Source: an uncultured Acidimicrobiales bacterium | GTDB taxonomy: Bacteria; Actinomycetota; Acidimicrobiia; Acidimicrobiales; SHLQ01 | Length of the DNA stretch: 64,000 bases | Direction: 5' to 3' | NCBI GenBank assembly: GCA_938002955.1 | Contig: CALLAA010000050.1 | Coordinates: 1-64,000, forward strand | In this document: one piece after another, positions 39,353-48,446 of the stretch | Position numbering within the stretch: position 1 is the first letter of the stretch | How the letters are laid out: each line of letters begins with the position of its first letter | The notes under the pieces: generated by a model | Seen by the model: only the letters and a program-made list of their open reading frames with translations | Databases searched by the model: none | Told to the model about the DNA's origin: nothing | Program-made: the position numbers and the translations under genes

Positions 39353-39383
39353 AGCGTGAAAAAGGCTGCTAGAAACAGCTTCT

Positions 39384-41768
39384 GTGATCAGCGAAAATCT
39401 TGCGGGGAAACGTATCGCCGTCACCGGGTCGACCGGCTTTCTCGGAACCGCGCTTATCGAACGCCTCATCCGATCCGTCCCCGACTGCGAACTCATACTT
39501 CTCGTTCGTCCTGGGCGACGCGGTGCCCAAGCTCGCGTCACCCGAGACGTCTTGAAGAACGACGCCTTCGACGGTCTCCGCGCCGCACTGGGCAAAGACG
39601 ACTTCGCCGAGATGTGCACGCGACGGGTGCGCGCGGTTGCTGGAGATGTCGGCACCGACGGCCTCGGCCTGTCTGGTGAAGACCTCGAACTCTGGCTGAC
39701 CGCCGATGTGATCATTCACTCCGCGGCGACCGTTTCCTTTGACTCCCCGCTCGACACCGCAGTCGAGGTCAACCTGCTCGGTCCGCAGCGAATTGCGAAC
39801 CTGTGTAACGAGCACGGGGTGTCCCCGCATCTCGTGGCGGTGTCCACGTGTTACGTCGCAGGTAGCCGCCGCGGCGCCGCTCCCGAGCAACTCGTCGACG
39901 AAAGCCCCTACTTCGTCGAGGTCGACTGGCGGCGCGAAGTCGACGCAGCACGGCGAAGCCGCCTCGACGAAGAGACTGCCAGTCGCCAACCAAAGCGCCT
40001 CGAGCAATTCCGGTCGGAGGCCCAACGAGAACTCGGCGCAGTCGGCACGCCAGCACTCGCGGCAAAGACCGAGACGATCCGCCAAGCTTGGGTTACAACC
40101 CAGATGGTCGAAAACGGCCGTGCCCGAGCATCGTCGCTCGGCTTCCCGGATGCCTACGCATATACAAAGGCTCTCGGCGAGCTGGCCCTGGTTGAAGCCC
40201 GCGGCGAAATCCCGGTGTCGATCGTTCGCCCGTCGATCATCGAGTCGGCCTGGTCCGAACCAACCGCAGGTTGGATCCGCGGCTTCCGCATGGCCGAACC
40301 GGTCATCATCTCCTACGCCCGTGGTCTACTGAGCGAATTCCCCGGTGTTCCCGAAGGTGTCGTCGATGTCATCCCCGTCGACATGGTCGTTGCCGCCATC
40401 GTCGCCGTTGCAGCGCGCGGCCCCAAAGACGACGGCCCCGATGTCACCCAGGTCGCCTCGGGAAGCGCAAACCCGCTGCGTTACAAGAACCTCGTCGACT
40501 ACGCCGAGGATTGGTTCACGAGAAACCCGATCTACGACGAACTGGGACAACCAATCGCGGTCGCAGCATGGCAGTTCCCGGGCCGCGGCCGTGTCGAGAA
40601 GCAGCTCGTCCGTGCTCGAACGAGTCTCGAACGAGCCGACCGTGCGCTCGAGAAGTTGCCGCTCCGGGGAAGAACCGCCGAATTCGCCATGCAACTCCAG
40701 GCCCGCAAAGAGCTCCTCGACCAAGCCTCGGGGTATGTCGAGCTCTACGGCGCGTACGCAGAGTGCGAGGCCCTGTACGGACTCGACAATCTGCTCGGGC
40801 TGTGGGCCGAACTTTCACCCGAGGACCAAGCCGCGTTCGGCTTCGACCCTCGAGTCATCGATTGGAAGCACTACGTCCAGAACGTTCACTTACCGTCGGT
40901 CGTTCGCCAGGCGCGTGCCAAGACGACCCCGGGAAAGAAGGTCGGCCCAACTCGATCGACACGATTGCGAGGCCAGGTCCTGTCCCCCGACCGCCAACTC
41001 GCCGTCTTCGATCTCGAGAACACGATCATCGCGTCGAACGTCGTCACCTCATTCGCGTGGCTGGCTACCCGGAACCTCTCCCCTCGCGACCGCGTGATCT
41101 TCGCGGCCAAAGCCCTGTCGCAAGGACCTGGTTGGCTCGCCCTCGACCGCAAGGACCGCAGCGACTTCCTGCGCAGCTTCTACCGCAACTATCGGGGTGC
41201 CTATACCGACCAGATCGAAGCTGACGCGCAAGAGCTCCTCAGCCACTATCTGCTCTCGAAGTCCTTCCCAGCCGCTATCCGACGCGTCCGTGAGCATCGA
41301 GCGCTCGGCCATCGAACGCTGCTCATCACCGGAGCCCTCGAATTCGTCGTCGAACCACTTCGGCCGCTCTTCGATGACATCATCTCCGCCGAGATGAGTT
41401 CGGTCAACGGGCGATACACCGGTGGCATGACCTCGGTCCCGCCCACGGCCGAGAACCGATACCAAGCGCTGGCCGACTACGCCGCCGCCAACGACATCGA
41501 CCTGCGCGAATCGGTCGCCTACGCCGACTCATCGAGTGATCTTCCGATGCTCGAAGCTGTTGGATTCCCCGTCGCTGTTAACCCCGAAACAAAGCTCGCT
41601 GCCATCGCCCGAAAGCGCGGTTGGTTGGTCGAGGACTTCCGTAAGCAGTCCGGGGCCCCCGGACGACCACTTCCTATCGCGCCACGAACCGGCGCCCGTT
41701 CTGAACCGATGCTGAGCGCGATGATGAATCGCGGCTCTGGCCTCGCCAAGGAGAAAACCCGCCGATGA
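39384..41768 (+). CDS. fused NAD-binding_4/fatty-acyl-CoA-reductase-like SDR and HAD-IB hydrolase
   Basis: N-term KRIAVTGSTGFLGTALIERLIRSVPDCELILLVRPG, YAYTKALGELAL; C-term HAD motifs VFDLENTI, LLITGALEFVVEPL, YADSSSDLPMLEAVG. Confidence 0.87.
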   Translation: MISENLAGKRIAVTGSTGFLGTALIERLIRSVPDCELILLVRPGRRGAQARVTRDVLKNDAFDGLRAALGKDDFAEMCTRRVRAVAGDVGTDGLGLSGEDLELWLTADVIIHSAATVSFDSPLDTAVEVNLLGPQRIANLCNEHGVSPHLVAVSTCYVAGSRRGAAPEQLVDESPYFVEVDWRREVDAARRSRLDEETASRQPKRLEQFRSEAQRELGAVGTPALAAKTETIRQAWVTTQMVENGRARASSLGFPDAYAYTKALGELALVEARGEIPVSIVRPSIIESAWSEPTAGWIRGFRMAEPVIISYARGLLSEFPGVPEGVVDVIPVDMVVAAIVAVAARGPKDDGPDVTQVASGSANPLRYKNLVDYAEDWFTRNPIYDELGQPIAVAAWQFPGRGRVEKQLVRARTSLERADRALEKLPLRGRTAEFAMQLQARKELLDQASGYVELYGAYAECEALYGLDNLLGLWAELSPEDQAAFGFDPRVIDWKHYVQNVHLPSVVRQARAKTTPGKKVGPTRSTRLRGQVLSPDRQLAVFDLENTIIASNVVTSFAWLATRNLSPRDRVIFAAKALSQGPGWLALDRKDRSDFLRSFYRNYRGAYTDQIEADAQELLSHYLLSKSFPAAIRRVREHRALGHRTLLITGALEFVVEPLRPLFDDIISAEMSSVNGRYTGGMTSVPPTAENRYQALADYAAANDIDLRESVAYADSSSDLPMLEAVGFPVAVNPETKLAAIARKRGWLVEDFRKQSGAPGRPLPIAPRTGARSEPMLSAMMNRGSGLAKEKTRR

Positions 41769-43372
41769 GCCCCCGCAAAGCACCTCGTCCTGGACTCGTG
41801 CTCGATGTCGACGCATCTACCCCGCCGGTTCTGTTCCACCACGGTGAGAACTTCCGCATGGAGAAGCTGCCGGTCGGTCGATCCCGAATCATCTACCCCG
41901 CCGAGCCACTGCGCGGGCTGACCGACCCCGATCAGGCGATCCGCGACGCACTCGAGAACCCGATCGACTCCGAGCCGTTGCGGGCGTTGATGACCGCCGA
42001 CATGAAGCTCACCATCGCCTTTGACGACATCAGCTTGCCGCTCCCTCCAATGCGCAAGCCCGACATCCGCCAACGCGTGATCGAAGCGGTTCTCGACATC
42101 GCAGCCGAGGTCGGTGTGGACGATGTGCACATCATCGCTGCGCTTGCACTGCACCGTCGGATGACCGAAGACGAGCTCCGCCACGCCGTTGGCGACCGCG
42201 TCTATGACGCGTTTGCTCCGAGCGGACGGCTCTACAACCACGACGCCGAAGACCCCGATGGCATGACCCACCTCGGCACGACGAACCACGGCGAAGAGGT
42301 CCAGATCTCAAAGCGGGCAGTCGACAGCGACCTCACCGTCTACGTGAACATCAATCTCGTGTCCATGGATGGTGGCCACAAGAGCACGGCGACGGGCTTG
42401 TCCGGCTATACCGCGCTGCGACACCACCACAACGTCGACACGATGCAGAAGTCCACGTCGTTTATGGATCCGCCGAACTCCGAGCTGCATACGAAGAACT
42501 GGCGACAGGGCGACGTCATTCGCAATGCCGGGGTGAAGATTTTCCAGATCGAAACGACGATCAACAACAACACCTTCGGCGAAACAGGGCCGCTGTCGAT
42601 GCTGCAAAAGCGCGAGTGGGAATGGACGGGCCGCGACCGCGCCAAGTTCCTCGCAATGCAGGGCGGACTTAGCTACATGACCCCGTCGGCGCGCCGCAAG
42701 GTCTTCCACAGTTGGAAGGCCCCATACGAGCTGACGTCGGTTCAGGCCGGCGAGATCGAAGCGGTCCACAAGGTCACGACCGAGAACACGTTTGCCCAGC
42801 ACTTGGTCCCCGTCGAGGGCCAGACCGACATCATGACGATGGGACTCCCATACATTTCGCCCTACAACGTCAACTCGGTGATGAATCCAATCCTCGTCGC
42901 CGTGCTTGGACTTGGGTACTTCTTCAACCTCTACCGGGGAAAGCCACTCGTGCGCGAGGGCGGTGTACTCATCATGAGCCACCCAACGCCGTGGGACTTC
43001 AACCCCGTGCATCATCCGAGCTACATCGACTTCTTCGAACAGGTCTTGTCCGATACGACCGATCCGCACGAAATCGAGAAGAAGTACGAGAAGCAGTACG
43101 CCGAGGACGAGTGGTACCGGCACCTGTACCGCACGAGCTATGCCTACCACGGCGTCCACCCGTTCTACATGTGGTACTGGTGCAGCCACGCCCTCCAACA
43201 CCTCGGTCAGGTCATCATCGTCGGAGGCGATCCCAAGGCGGTCCGGCGTTTGGGCTTCCGCCCGGCCTCGACACTCCAAGATGCGCTCGAGATGGCGACC
43301 GACACGGTTGGGCCTCAGCCAACGATTACCCACTACCACAACCCGCCAATGCTCATGGCGGACGTGAAGTAG
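41765..43372 (+). CDS. LarA-like (DUF2088) protein
   Basis: DDISLPLPPMRKPDIRQRVIEAVLDIAAEVGVDDVHIIAALALHRRMTEDELRHAVGDRVYD; GGHKSTATGLSGY. Confidence 0.78.
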   Translation: MSPRKAPRPGLVLDVDASTPPVLFHHGENFRMEKLPVGRSRIIYPAEPLRGLTDPDQAIRDALENPIDSEPLRALMTADMKLTIAFDDISLPLPPMRKPDIRQRVIEAVLDIAAEVGVDDVHIIAALALHRRMTEDELRHAVGDRVYDAFAPSGRLYNHDAEDPDGMTHLGTTNHGEEVQISKRAVDSDLTVYVNINLVSMDGGHKSTATGLSGYTALRHHHNVDTMQKSTSFMDPPNSELHTKNWRQGDVIRNAGVKIFQIETTINNNTFGETGPLSMLQKREWEWTGRDRAKFLAMQGGLSYMTPSARRKVFHSWKAPYELTSVQAGEIEAVHKVTTENTFAQHLVPVEGQTDIMTMGLPYISPYNVNSVMNPILVAVLGLGYFFNLYRGKPLVREGGVLIMSHPTPWDFNPVHHPSYIDFFEQVLSDTTDPHEIEKKYEKQYAEDEWYRHLYRTSYAYHGVHPFYMWYWCSHALQHLGQVIIVGGDPKAVRRLGFRPASTLQDALEMATDTVGPQPTITHYHNPPMLMADVK

Positions 43373-43378
43373 GCCGCC

Positions 43379-44353
43379 ATGACCGCTGTTAGCAACTACC
43401 GAGCAAAGGTCTCCCAGCGTCTTGCCGGCACCGAGGTTCCCCTCGTCGGCAAGCTACGCAAACCCCTTCAGGCGCTCCCGTTTCCGTACACGGCACCGAC
43501 CGTGCCCCAGACGGTAGAGGCCCCGGAGAAGCGGAGCGTGACGGGCACCAACTTCCCGACAGACTGGGCTCGCACCGAGCCCGCTCGACGCACGCGTGCG
43601 GTCCTGATCGACACGATGGTTCGACCAATGATGGCGGGGCTTGCTCAGCCGACCAAGCGCGGCACCGATCGCCTCGACGGACTCGTTGGACCTGCCGTCT
43701 TTGCCGCGAACCATCACAGTCATGTCGACACCCCCTTGCTGCTCAGCTCGCTACCGATGCCGTGGCGGCACCGCGTCGTCATTGGAGCCGCAGCCGACTA
43801 CTTCTTTGGCACGCGGGTCACCGGAGTACTTTCCGCCTTGGTGATCGGCGCAATTCCGATCGACCGGACCAAGATCAGTCGAGCGTCGACAGACCTTGCG
43901 CGCGACCTGATCGACGAAGGGTGGTCGCTCGTCGTCTTCCCTGAAGGTGGCCGAAGCCCCGACGGCTGGGGTCAACCGTTCCGCGGCGGCGCTGCCTTTA
44001 TTGCCCAACGGACCAAGGTTCCCGTGGTTCCAGTCCATATCGAGGGCACCGGTCGGATCCTGCGCAAGGGAAAGAGCACGCCGACCCCGAGCCGCACGAC
44101 GATCACCTTTGGCGAGCCCATGTACTGCGGTCCCGACGAGGACGCCCGAGCGTTCAACGATCGGATCGAGGCCCGCGTCGCCGAACTCGCCGATGAAGCA
44201 ATGACCAACTGGTGGGACGCTCGCAAGCGAGCACACGCCCAGGACACTCCAGCACTTACCGGACCGCAAACGGCTACGTGGCGACGGGTATGGGAACTCG
44301 ACGCGGACCGGCCCAGACGCAACGGTCCGAAGTCTCGGAGCTGGCCGAAATAA
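43379..44353 (+). CDS. 1-acyl-sn-glycerol-3-phosphate acyltransferase-like (PlsC) protein
   Basis: NHHSHVDTPLLLS (HX4D), FPEGGRSPDGWGQPFRGGAAFIA. Confidence 0.87.
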   Translation: MTAVSNYRAKVSQRLAGTEVPLVGKLRKPLQALPFPYTAPTVPQTVEAPEKRSVTGTNFPTDWARTEPARRTRAVLIDTMVRPMMAGLAQPTKRGTDRLDGLVGPAVFAANHHSHVDTPLLLSSLPMPWRHRVVIGAAADYFFGTRVTGVLSALVIGAIPIDRTKISRASTDLARDLIDEGWSLVVFPEGGRSPDGWGQPFRGGAAFIAQRTKVPVVPVHIEGTGRILRKGKSTPTPSRTTITFGEPMYCGPDEDARAFNDRIEARVAELADEAMTNWWDARKRAHAQDTPALTGPQTATWRRVWELDADRPRRNGPKSRSWPK

Positions 44354-44483
44354 CTCCCCGAAGTCCGGGTTCTCGGGGGTCTTGCTCCCGATTGGGACCG
44401 AAGTGGTACCCGAGCGTTCTATAACACGGGCATGGACGGCGGTTCATCCCCGTTCGATGCTCGCGCGTCGAACGGTTGCTCGT

Positions 44484-44576
44484 AGCGGGCACCTGCTCAA
44501 CGTACAAAGATCACGACTTGCGACAATCCCGCCGTCGTGAGTGGCGGCGTGATCTTTCCTAGGCAGGTGCCCCGCT
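44484..44576. other. large imperfect inverted repeat / candidate structured RNA or terminator in a gene-free gap
   Basis: AGCGGGCACCTGC (44484-44496) pairs with GCAGGTGCCCCGCT (44563-44576, one bulged C); inner AAAGATCACG (44506-44515) pairs with CGTGATCTTT (44548-44557). Confidence 0.65.
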
Positions 44577-44722
44577 GCACCTTCACCCCGTTCTTCGAAC
44601 GGCGCGCCCGATCACTTCGCCGATCACCAGTGCGTTCGGTTCCGGCAACTGTTTTTGTGCAGATGGGTGCCCAAATAGGTAACTCTTCGCTATTTCGCGC
44701 CAGAATTGTCGTGCTCGCGCTC

Positions 44723-44742
44723 CCAAACTGGGCCAAACTGGG
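44723..44742 (+). repeat. tandem 10-bp direct repeat upstream of the SARP-like gene
   Basis: CCAAACTGGG CCAAACTGGG, ending 30 bp before the start codon at 44773. Confidence 0.8.
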
Positions 44743-44772
44743 GTCGGCGGTTGGAAGGATTGTGCACGATTT

Positions 44773-47487
44773 ATGAGGCTGGGTGACGCACACGAGTGGC
44801 GGGCGAGACTATCGAGTCACGTCTTTTCTTCGGTCCATCCAACGGTCATTGCGGCCCCTCCAGGGTTCGGCGTCGCAACCATTGCGGCCCACGTCCAATC
44901 CAGCGAGCAGGCCGTGCCAGCAACCGTCCTCGATCTCGACTCGGCCGACCCTTCGCGGCTCGGCATCGAGAAGTTGCTCCGTAAACACGTCGTCTTCACC
45001 GGCCGCGAGATCCCGAACCTGGCCCAAATCCCAAACGCCCAGCTGATCGACCACCAACTCCTGCGCTTTACCGAACGCGAAGCGATCCTGGAAGCGGAGC
45101 GCCTGGGGGTCGATGAGTCGGTCGCTCGTTCGATCCATCTGTTCACCCGCGGCTGGCCCGAGTATTTCTGTGCGTGTCTCGACGTGGCGCGCCAGATCGA
45201 AGGATTGGGTCCGTCGGAGGCATACGACCGACTGCACCAGGGTCCCCACCTGCAACCGCTCATCGATGCGTGCACCATCGAACTCTCCAGCTCTGACCGC
45301 CACCAAGTCGGCCAGCTCACGCACTTCACGAAGATTTCGCCGGGCATCATCTCGTCGTTGCTCGGCACTCGCGGCCTCGCACGGATCCAACGTGCAGGAC
45401 TGCCGATCGTGGAGACCCATCCGGGCTGGTATGAAATCCTCGAGCCCGTCCGTTCATCGTTGCGATCGAAAGCCACTCTCGACGAGCAAACCGCCAGGTC
45501 CCTCGCCCCAGAACTCGTTGCGGATGCCGGCATGGTCGCCGGAGCCCGCATTCTGTTGACCGCTGGACAGCCCGCAGCAGCAGCGACCGCGCTCCGTTCG
45601 GTACCGGTCCACAAACTCGATGAAGGAAGCCAGTCGTTGCTGCTTTCGTTGCTGCGGACGGTACTCGACACCGAAAAGGATGACGGTTCGCTGCATCTTC
45701 GCCTGGCCCGGGTGCACCATAATCACGGCGATCTGATCTCGATGCGCCGGACCCTCCAACAGGCGGCCACCATCGCCGAAGACCAACTGCGCCCCGATCT
45801 CGAGATCGAAGCCAAGGCCGAACTGCTCTTGCTCGATCTTCCCGACGCCGACGAAGCGGCCGTCCGGGCACGCCACCGAGACCTACTCGAGCAAGCCCGG
45901 GATCATGCCAGCTCCTTGGCGCAGATCCGCTTGCGCGAAGTCGAGGTCATTCTCGCGATCCAGAACGGCGACCTGCAGGGGATGTATCAAGCAGCCACCA
46001 ACCTGGAGTCGGTCGCCAACGACTGGGAACTCGTCGGCGAGCCAGCACGCGCCTCATCGGCGATTCGTGTCTTGGCGAGCTCGGCGCTGTTTCACTTCGG
46101 CAGCTACGCCCGGGCAATCGATGCACTCAATCGGGCATGCGAACTTGCCAACGGACAACCCCAGGCGTCGTTGAAGAGCCTCACGTTGCTCGAACGAAAC
46201 TACGCAATGCTGGGCGATGTCGAGCTCGCTACGAAGACGAGCCAGAAGGTCGATGAGCTGCTCGACGGCGCAGGCCTGCCATGGATCGATGCCTACCACG
46301 GTTGGTCGGCCATGATTCTCTCTGGCTACCGGCAAGATCGCGACGCGGTCATCAGCAACCAGCGACGCGCCGAAACGCTCCTCGGAAGCTTGTTCAGCCA
46401 CCCGACCGGAGCGGTGTTCCTCGCCGATGCAGCCGTCGCTGCTGCTGCGGCTGGAGACTACGACGCAGCGAGTGCTTTCCTCGACCGGGCGCTTGCCCGC
46501 ACGGTTGAATCGCCCGTCGATGTCGGATGCGCAGCGATCTATGTTGCTGCGCTTCGTCGCGATCCAGGGGTACGGGAAATGGCGGCCGAACTTCGACAAG
46601 CCGAGGAGATTCCCCTCGAGCGAGAATGGCGAATCGACCTCGCCGTTGCGCTGTCGGAGGGACGGACCGACACCGAGTACGCCGAGGAGGGGGCCAACCG
46701 GTACGGCCTCGGAACGCTCTACGACACGATGGTTCGCTGCTTTACCGCAACCCCGAACTCGCCAAAGGTCCGTTTGCAGCTATTGGGCAACTTTGTGGTG
46801 CAAGCGTCCGATGGCGAGCGGGTGATCTCCGGCGGGAAAGCCACCGAGCTCGTCAAGTTCCTCGGTGTTCGACTCAAGGCGGTACCCGTCGATGTGGTTA
46901 TTGAGCACCTCTGGGGCGACGTTCCAACCGATGTTGGCCTTCGTCGCTTGAAGAACGTCGTCAGCCGGGCGCGAAACGCCCTCGGCCAAGACGCCGTCGA
47001 ACGACGTGGGCAGTCCATTGGGCTGAGCACCGATGTCTCGTCGGACCTCATCGAAGTTCGGGATCTCCTCCGACGCCTACGCACCCATCCCGACGACGTC
47101 GCGGCAGCAACCGCCGTCGTCGACATGTATCAGGGGCCGTTACTCGAGCTCGATGTGTATCACGACTGGGTCGACTCGGAGCGCAGGTCGCTCGAAGTCG
47201 CGGTCTCGTCAGCACTCGAGCTTGTTGTCGACCACGGCGAAGCGTCCGCGTCATGGGCGCTCGATGCTCTGCGCCGGCTTGCGCCGGCGGACGAACGGCC
47301 GTTTATGGCCGTCGCCGACCTTGCACACCGGCACGACGACGTTGCCACATTGCAGCTTGCGCTCGATGAGGTCCGCCGGGTTTGCGACGACCTCGAGGTC
47401 CGGCTGCCAACCGGCTTCGACCGGTTAGCAGCCCGAATCTCGGTATCAGCCGGTCCAGATTCCGACAGCTCCTTCGAGGGTTCCTGA
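44773..47487 (+). CDS. MalT/SARP-like transcriptional regulator with C-terminal winged-helix plus BTAD
   Basis: 904 aa; N-terminal ATPase-like segment VIAAPPGFGVATIAAHV, TPR-like middle, C-term VRLQLLGNFVVQASDGERVISGGKATELVKFLGVR...LKNVVSRARNALG...VVDMYQGPLLELDVYHDWVDSERRSLE. Confidence 0.82.
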   Translation: MRLGDAHEWRARLSSHVFSSVHPTVIAAPPGFGVATIAAHVQSSEQAVPATVLDLDSADPSRLGIEKLLRKHVVFTGREIPNLAQIPNAQLIDHQLLRFTEREAILEAERLGVDESVARSIHLFTRGWPEYFCACLDVARQIEGLGPSEAYDRLHQGPHLQPLIDACTIELSSSDRHQVGQLTHFTKISPGIISSLLGTRGLARIQRAGLPIVETHPGWYEILEPVRSSLRSKATLDEQTARSLAPELVADAGMVAGARILLTAGQPAAAATALRSVPVHKLDEGSQSLLLSLLRTVLDTEKDDGSLHLRLARVHHNHGDLISMRRTLQQAATIAEDQLRPDLEIEAKAELLLLDLPDADEAAVRARHRDLLEQARDHASSLAQIRLREVEVILAIQNGDLQGMYQAATNLESVANDWELVGEPARASSAIRVLASSALFHFGSYARAIDALNRACELANGQPQASLKSLTLLERNYAMLGDVELATKTSQKVDELLDGAGLPWIDAYHGWSAMILSGYRQDRDAVISNQRRAETLLGSLFSHPTGAVFLADAAVAAAAAGDYDAASAFLDRALARTVESPVDVGCAAIYVAALRRDPGVREMAAELRQAEEIPLEREWRIDLAVALSEGRTDTEYAEEGANRYGLGTLYDTMVRCFTATPNSPKVRLQLLGNFVVQASDGERVISGGKATELVKFLGVRLKAVPVDVVIEHLWGDVPTDVGLRRLKNVVSRARNALGQDAVERRGQSIGLSTDVSSDLIEVRDLLRRLRTHPDDVAAATAVVDMYQGPLLELDVYHDWVDSERRSLEVAVSSALELVVDHGEASASWALDALRRLAPADERPFMAVADLAHRHDDVATLQLALDEVRRVCDDLEVRLPTGFDRLAARISVSAGPDSDSSFEGS

Positions 47488-47559
47488 AGCGAGCGCCGAG
47501 CCAGCTGCTGCGCCGAGCACCGCTGAAGCGGTGAGGATCAAACGTTTGATGGACTTCAT
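47446..47559 (-). CDS. putative 37-aa secreted/leader-type peptide
   Basis: MKSIKRLILTASAVLGAAAGSALASGTLEGAVGIWTG with AAAGGACC Shine-Dalgarno-like sequence upstream; overlaps the SARP-like gene 3' end. Confidence 0.45.
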   Translation of the reverse strand: MKSIKRLILTASAVLGAAAGSALASGTLEGAVGIWTG

Positions 47560-47764
47560 GTCGTGGGGTCCTTTGGGTTGAGGTACCCACACCAAACATC
47601 GGGGTCGTCCCAGTCGGGTCAGCGCTTTTGCTGGGACTCGATAGGGACCGCAGCACTCTCAGTACCGGCCCCGCAATCCGCCTCTCGATCTGCGTACGTG
47701 CGCACGCGTGCGGTTAGCAATCCTGCGTGAAGCGGTTGTCTCGCGGTGTCGAAACAGCGAGGGC

Positions 47765-48343
47765 TCAGATTTCTCCGGCAGCGCACACAACGAACGCGTG
47801 GGCTTCAAAGGGGTCCAGCCCCACCCCAAAATTTGGGGAATCGAAGACGTCGTCGGCGTAGACCTCGATCAGCTGATCGACGATGCAGGTGGCATCGTCG
47901 GTGCTACGTCCGAGGAACGTCAGCCGCTCGATCGCCCGTTGGCGTCGTAGGCCGGCGTCCGAGCCCGCTGGTTCGGAGTAGTCGGCACCGCCCGAGACGC
48001 CACTCGCGGATGGTTCGGGATCTGTTGCTGGCTGGTTGGTTACCTGCGCCCCAGCTACTGCAACCTCGAGAGCCGAACCACTTCCAATACACCGGCCCGA
48101 GGCTCCCACGAGCGCTTCGTGGTCTTGCGGCGTCCGGTCTCGTCGAGGATCCGCGGCCTGTAGACGATCGAGTGCGTCGAGCGTGTCGGCCATGCATGTC
48201 GCCTCGGCATGGTTCGCTCCTGTCGTTTGGAGCGCGACGATCGCATCTTCACGAACGAATGTGTCCTGACCAGCACACGACGAGAGCAAAACGACAGCGA
48301 ACAACACCCGGAGCGGGCGTCGATGAATCACACGGCGAACCAC
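47765..48343 (-). CDS. putative lipoprotein, unknown function
   Basis: 192 aa; MVRRVIHRRPLRVLFAVVLLSSCAGQ lipobox; two related segments with conserved Cys (GANHAEATCMADTLDAL / STDDATCIVDQLIEVY). Confidence 0.65.
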   Translation of the reverse strand: MVRRVIHRRPLRVLFAVVLLSSCAGQDTFVREDAIVALQTTGANHAEATCMADTLDALDRLQAADPRRDRTPQDHEALVGASGRCIGSGSALEVAVAGAQVTNQPATDPEPSASGVSGGADYSEPAGSDAGLRRQRAIERLTFLGRSTDDATCIVDQLIEVYADDVFDSPNFGVGLDPFEAHAFVVCAAGEI

Positions 48344-48446
48344 AACATGTCCGTCGGCAGTGACGCATCAAGGTTGAGTTCCCGGATCTCTCCGGCCCCG
48401 GCACGGTAAGCTTGCAGTGTTTGCCGAGCAACCGAGGTATCGCCAC

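Noticed and set aside
42308-43339. 343-aa minus-strand ORF antisense to the LarA-like gene
   Set aside because: Antisense shadow; the plus strand encodes a family-recognisable protein.
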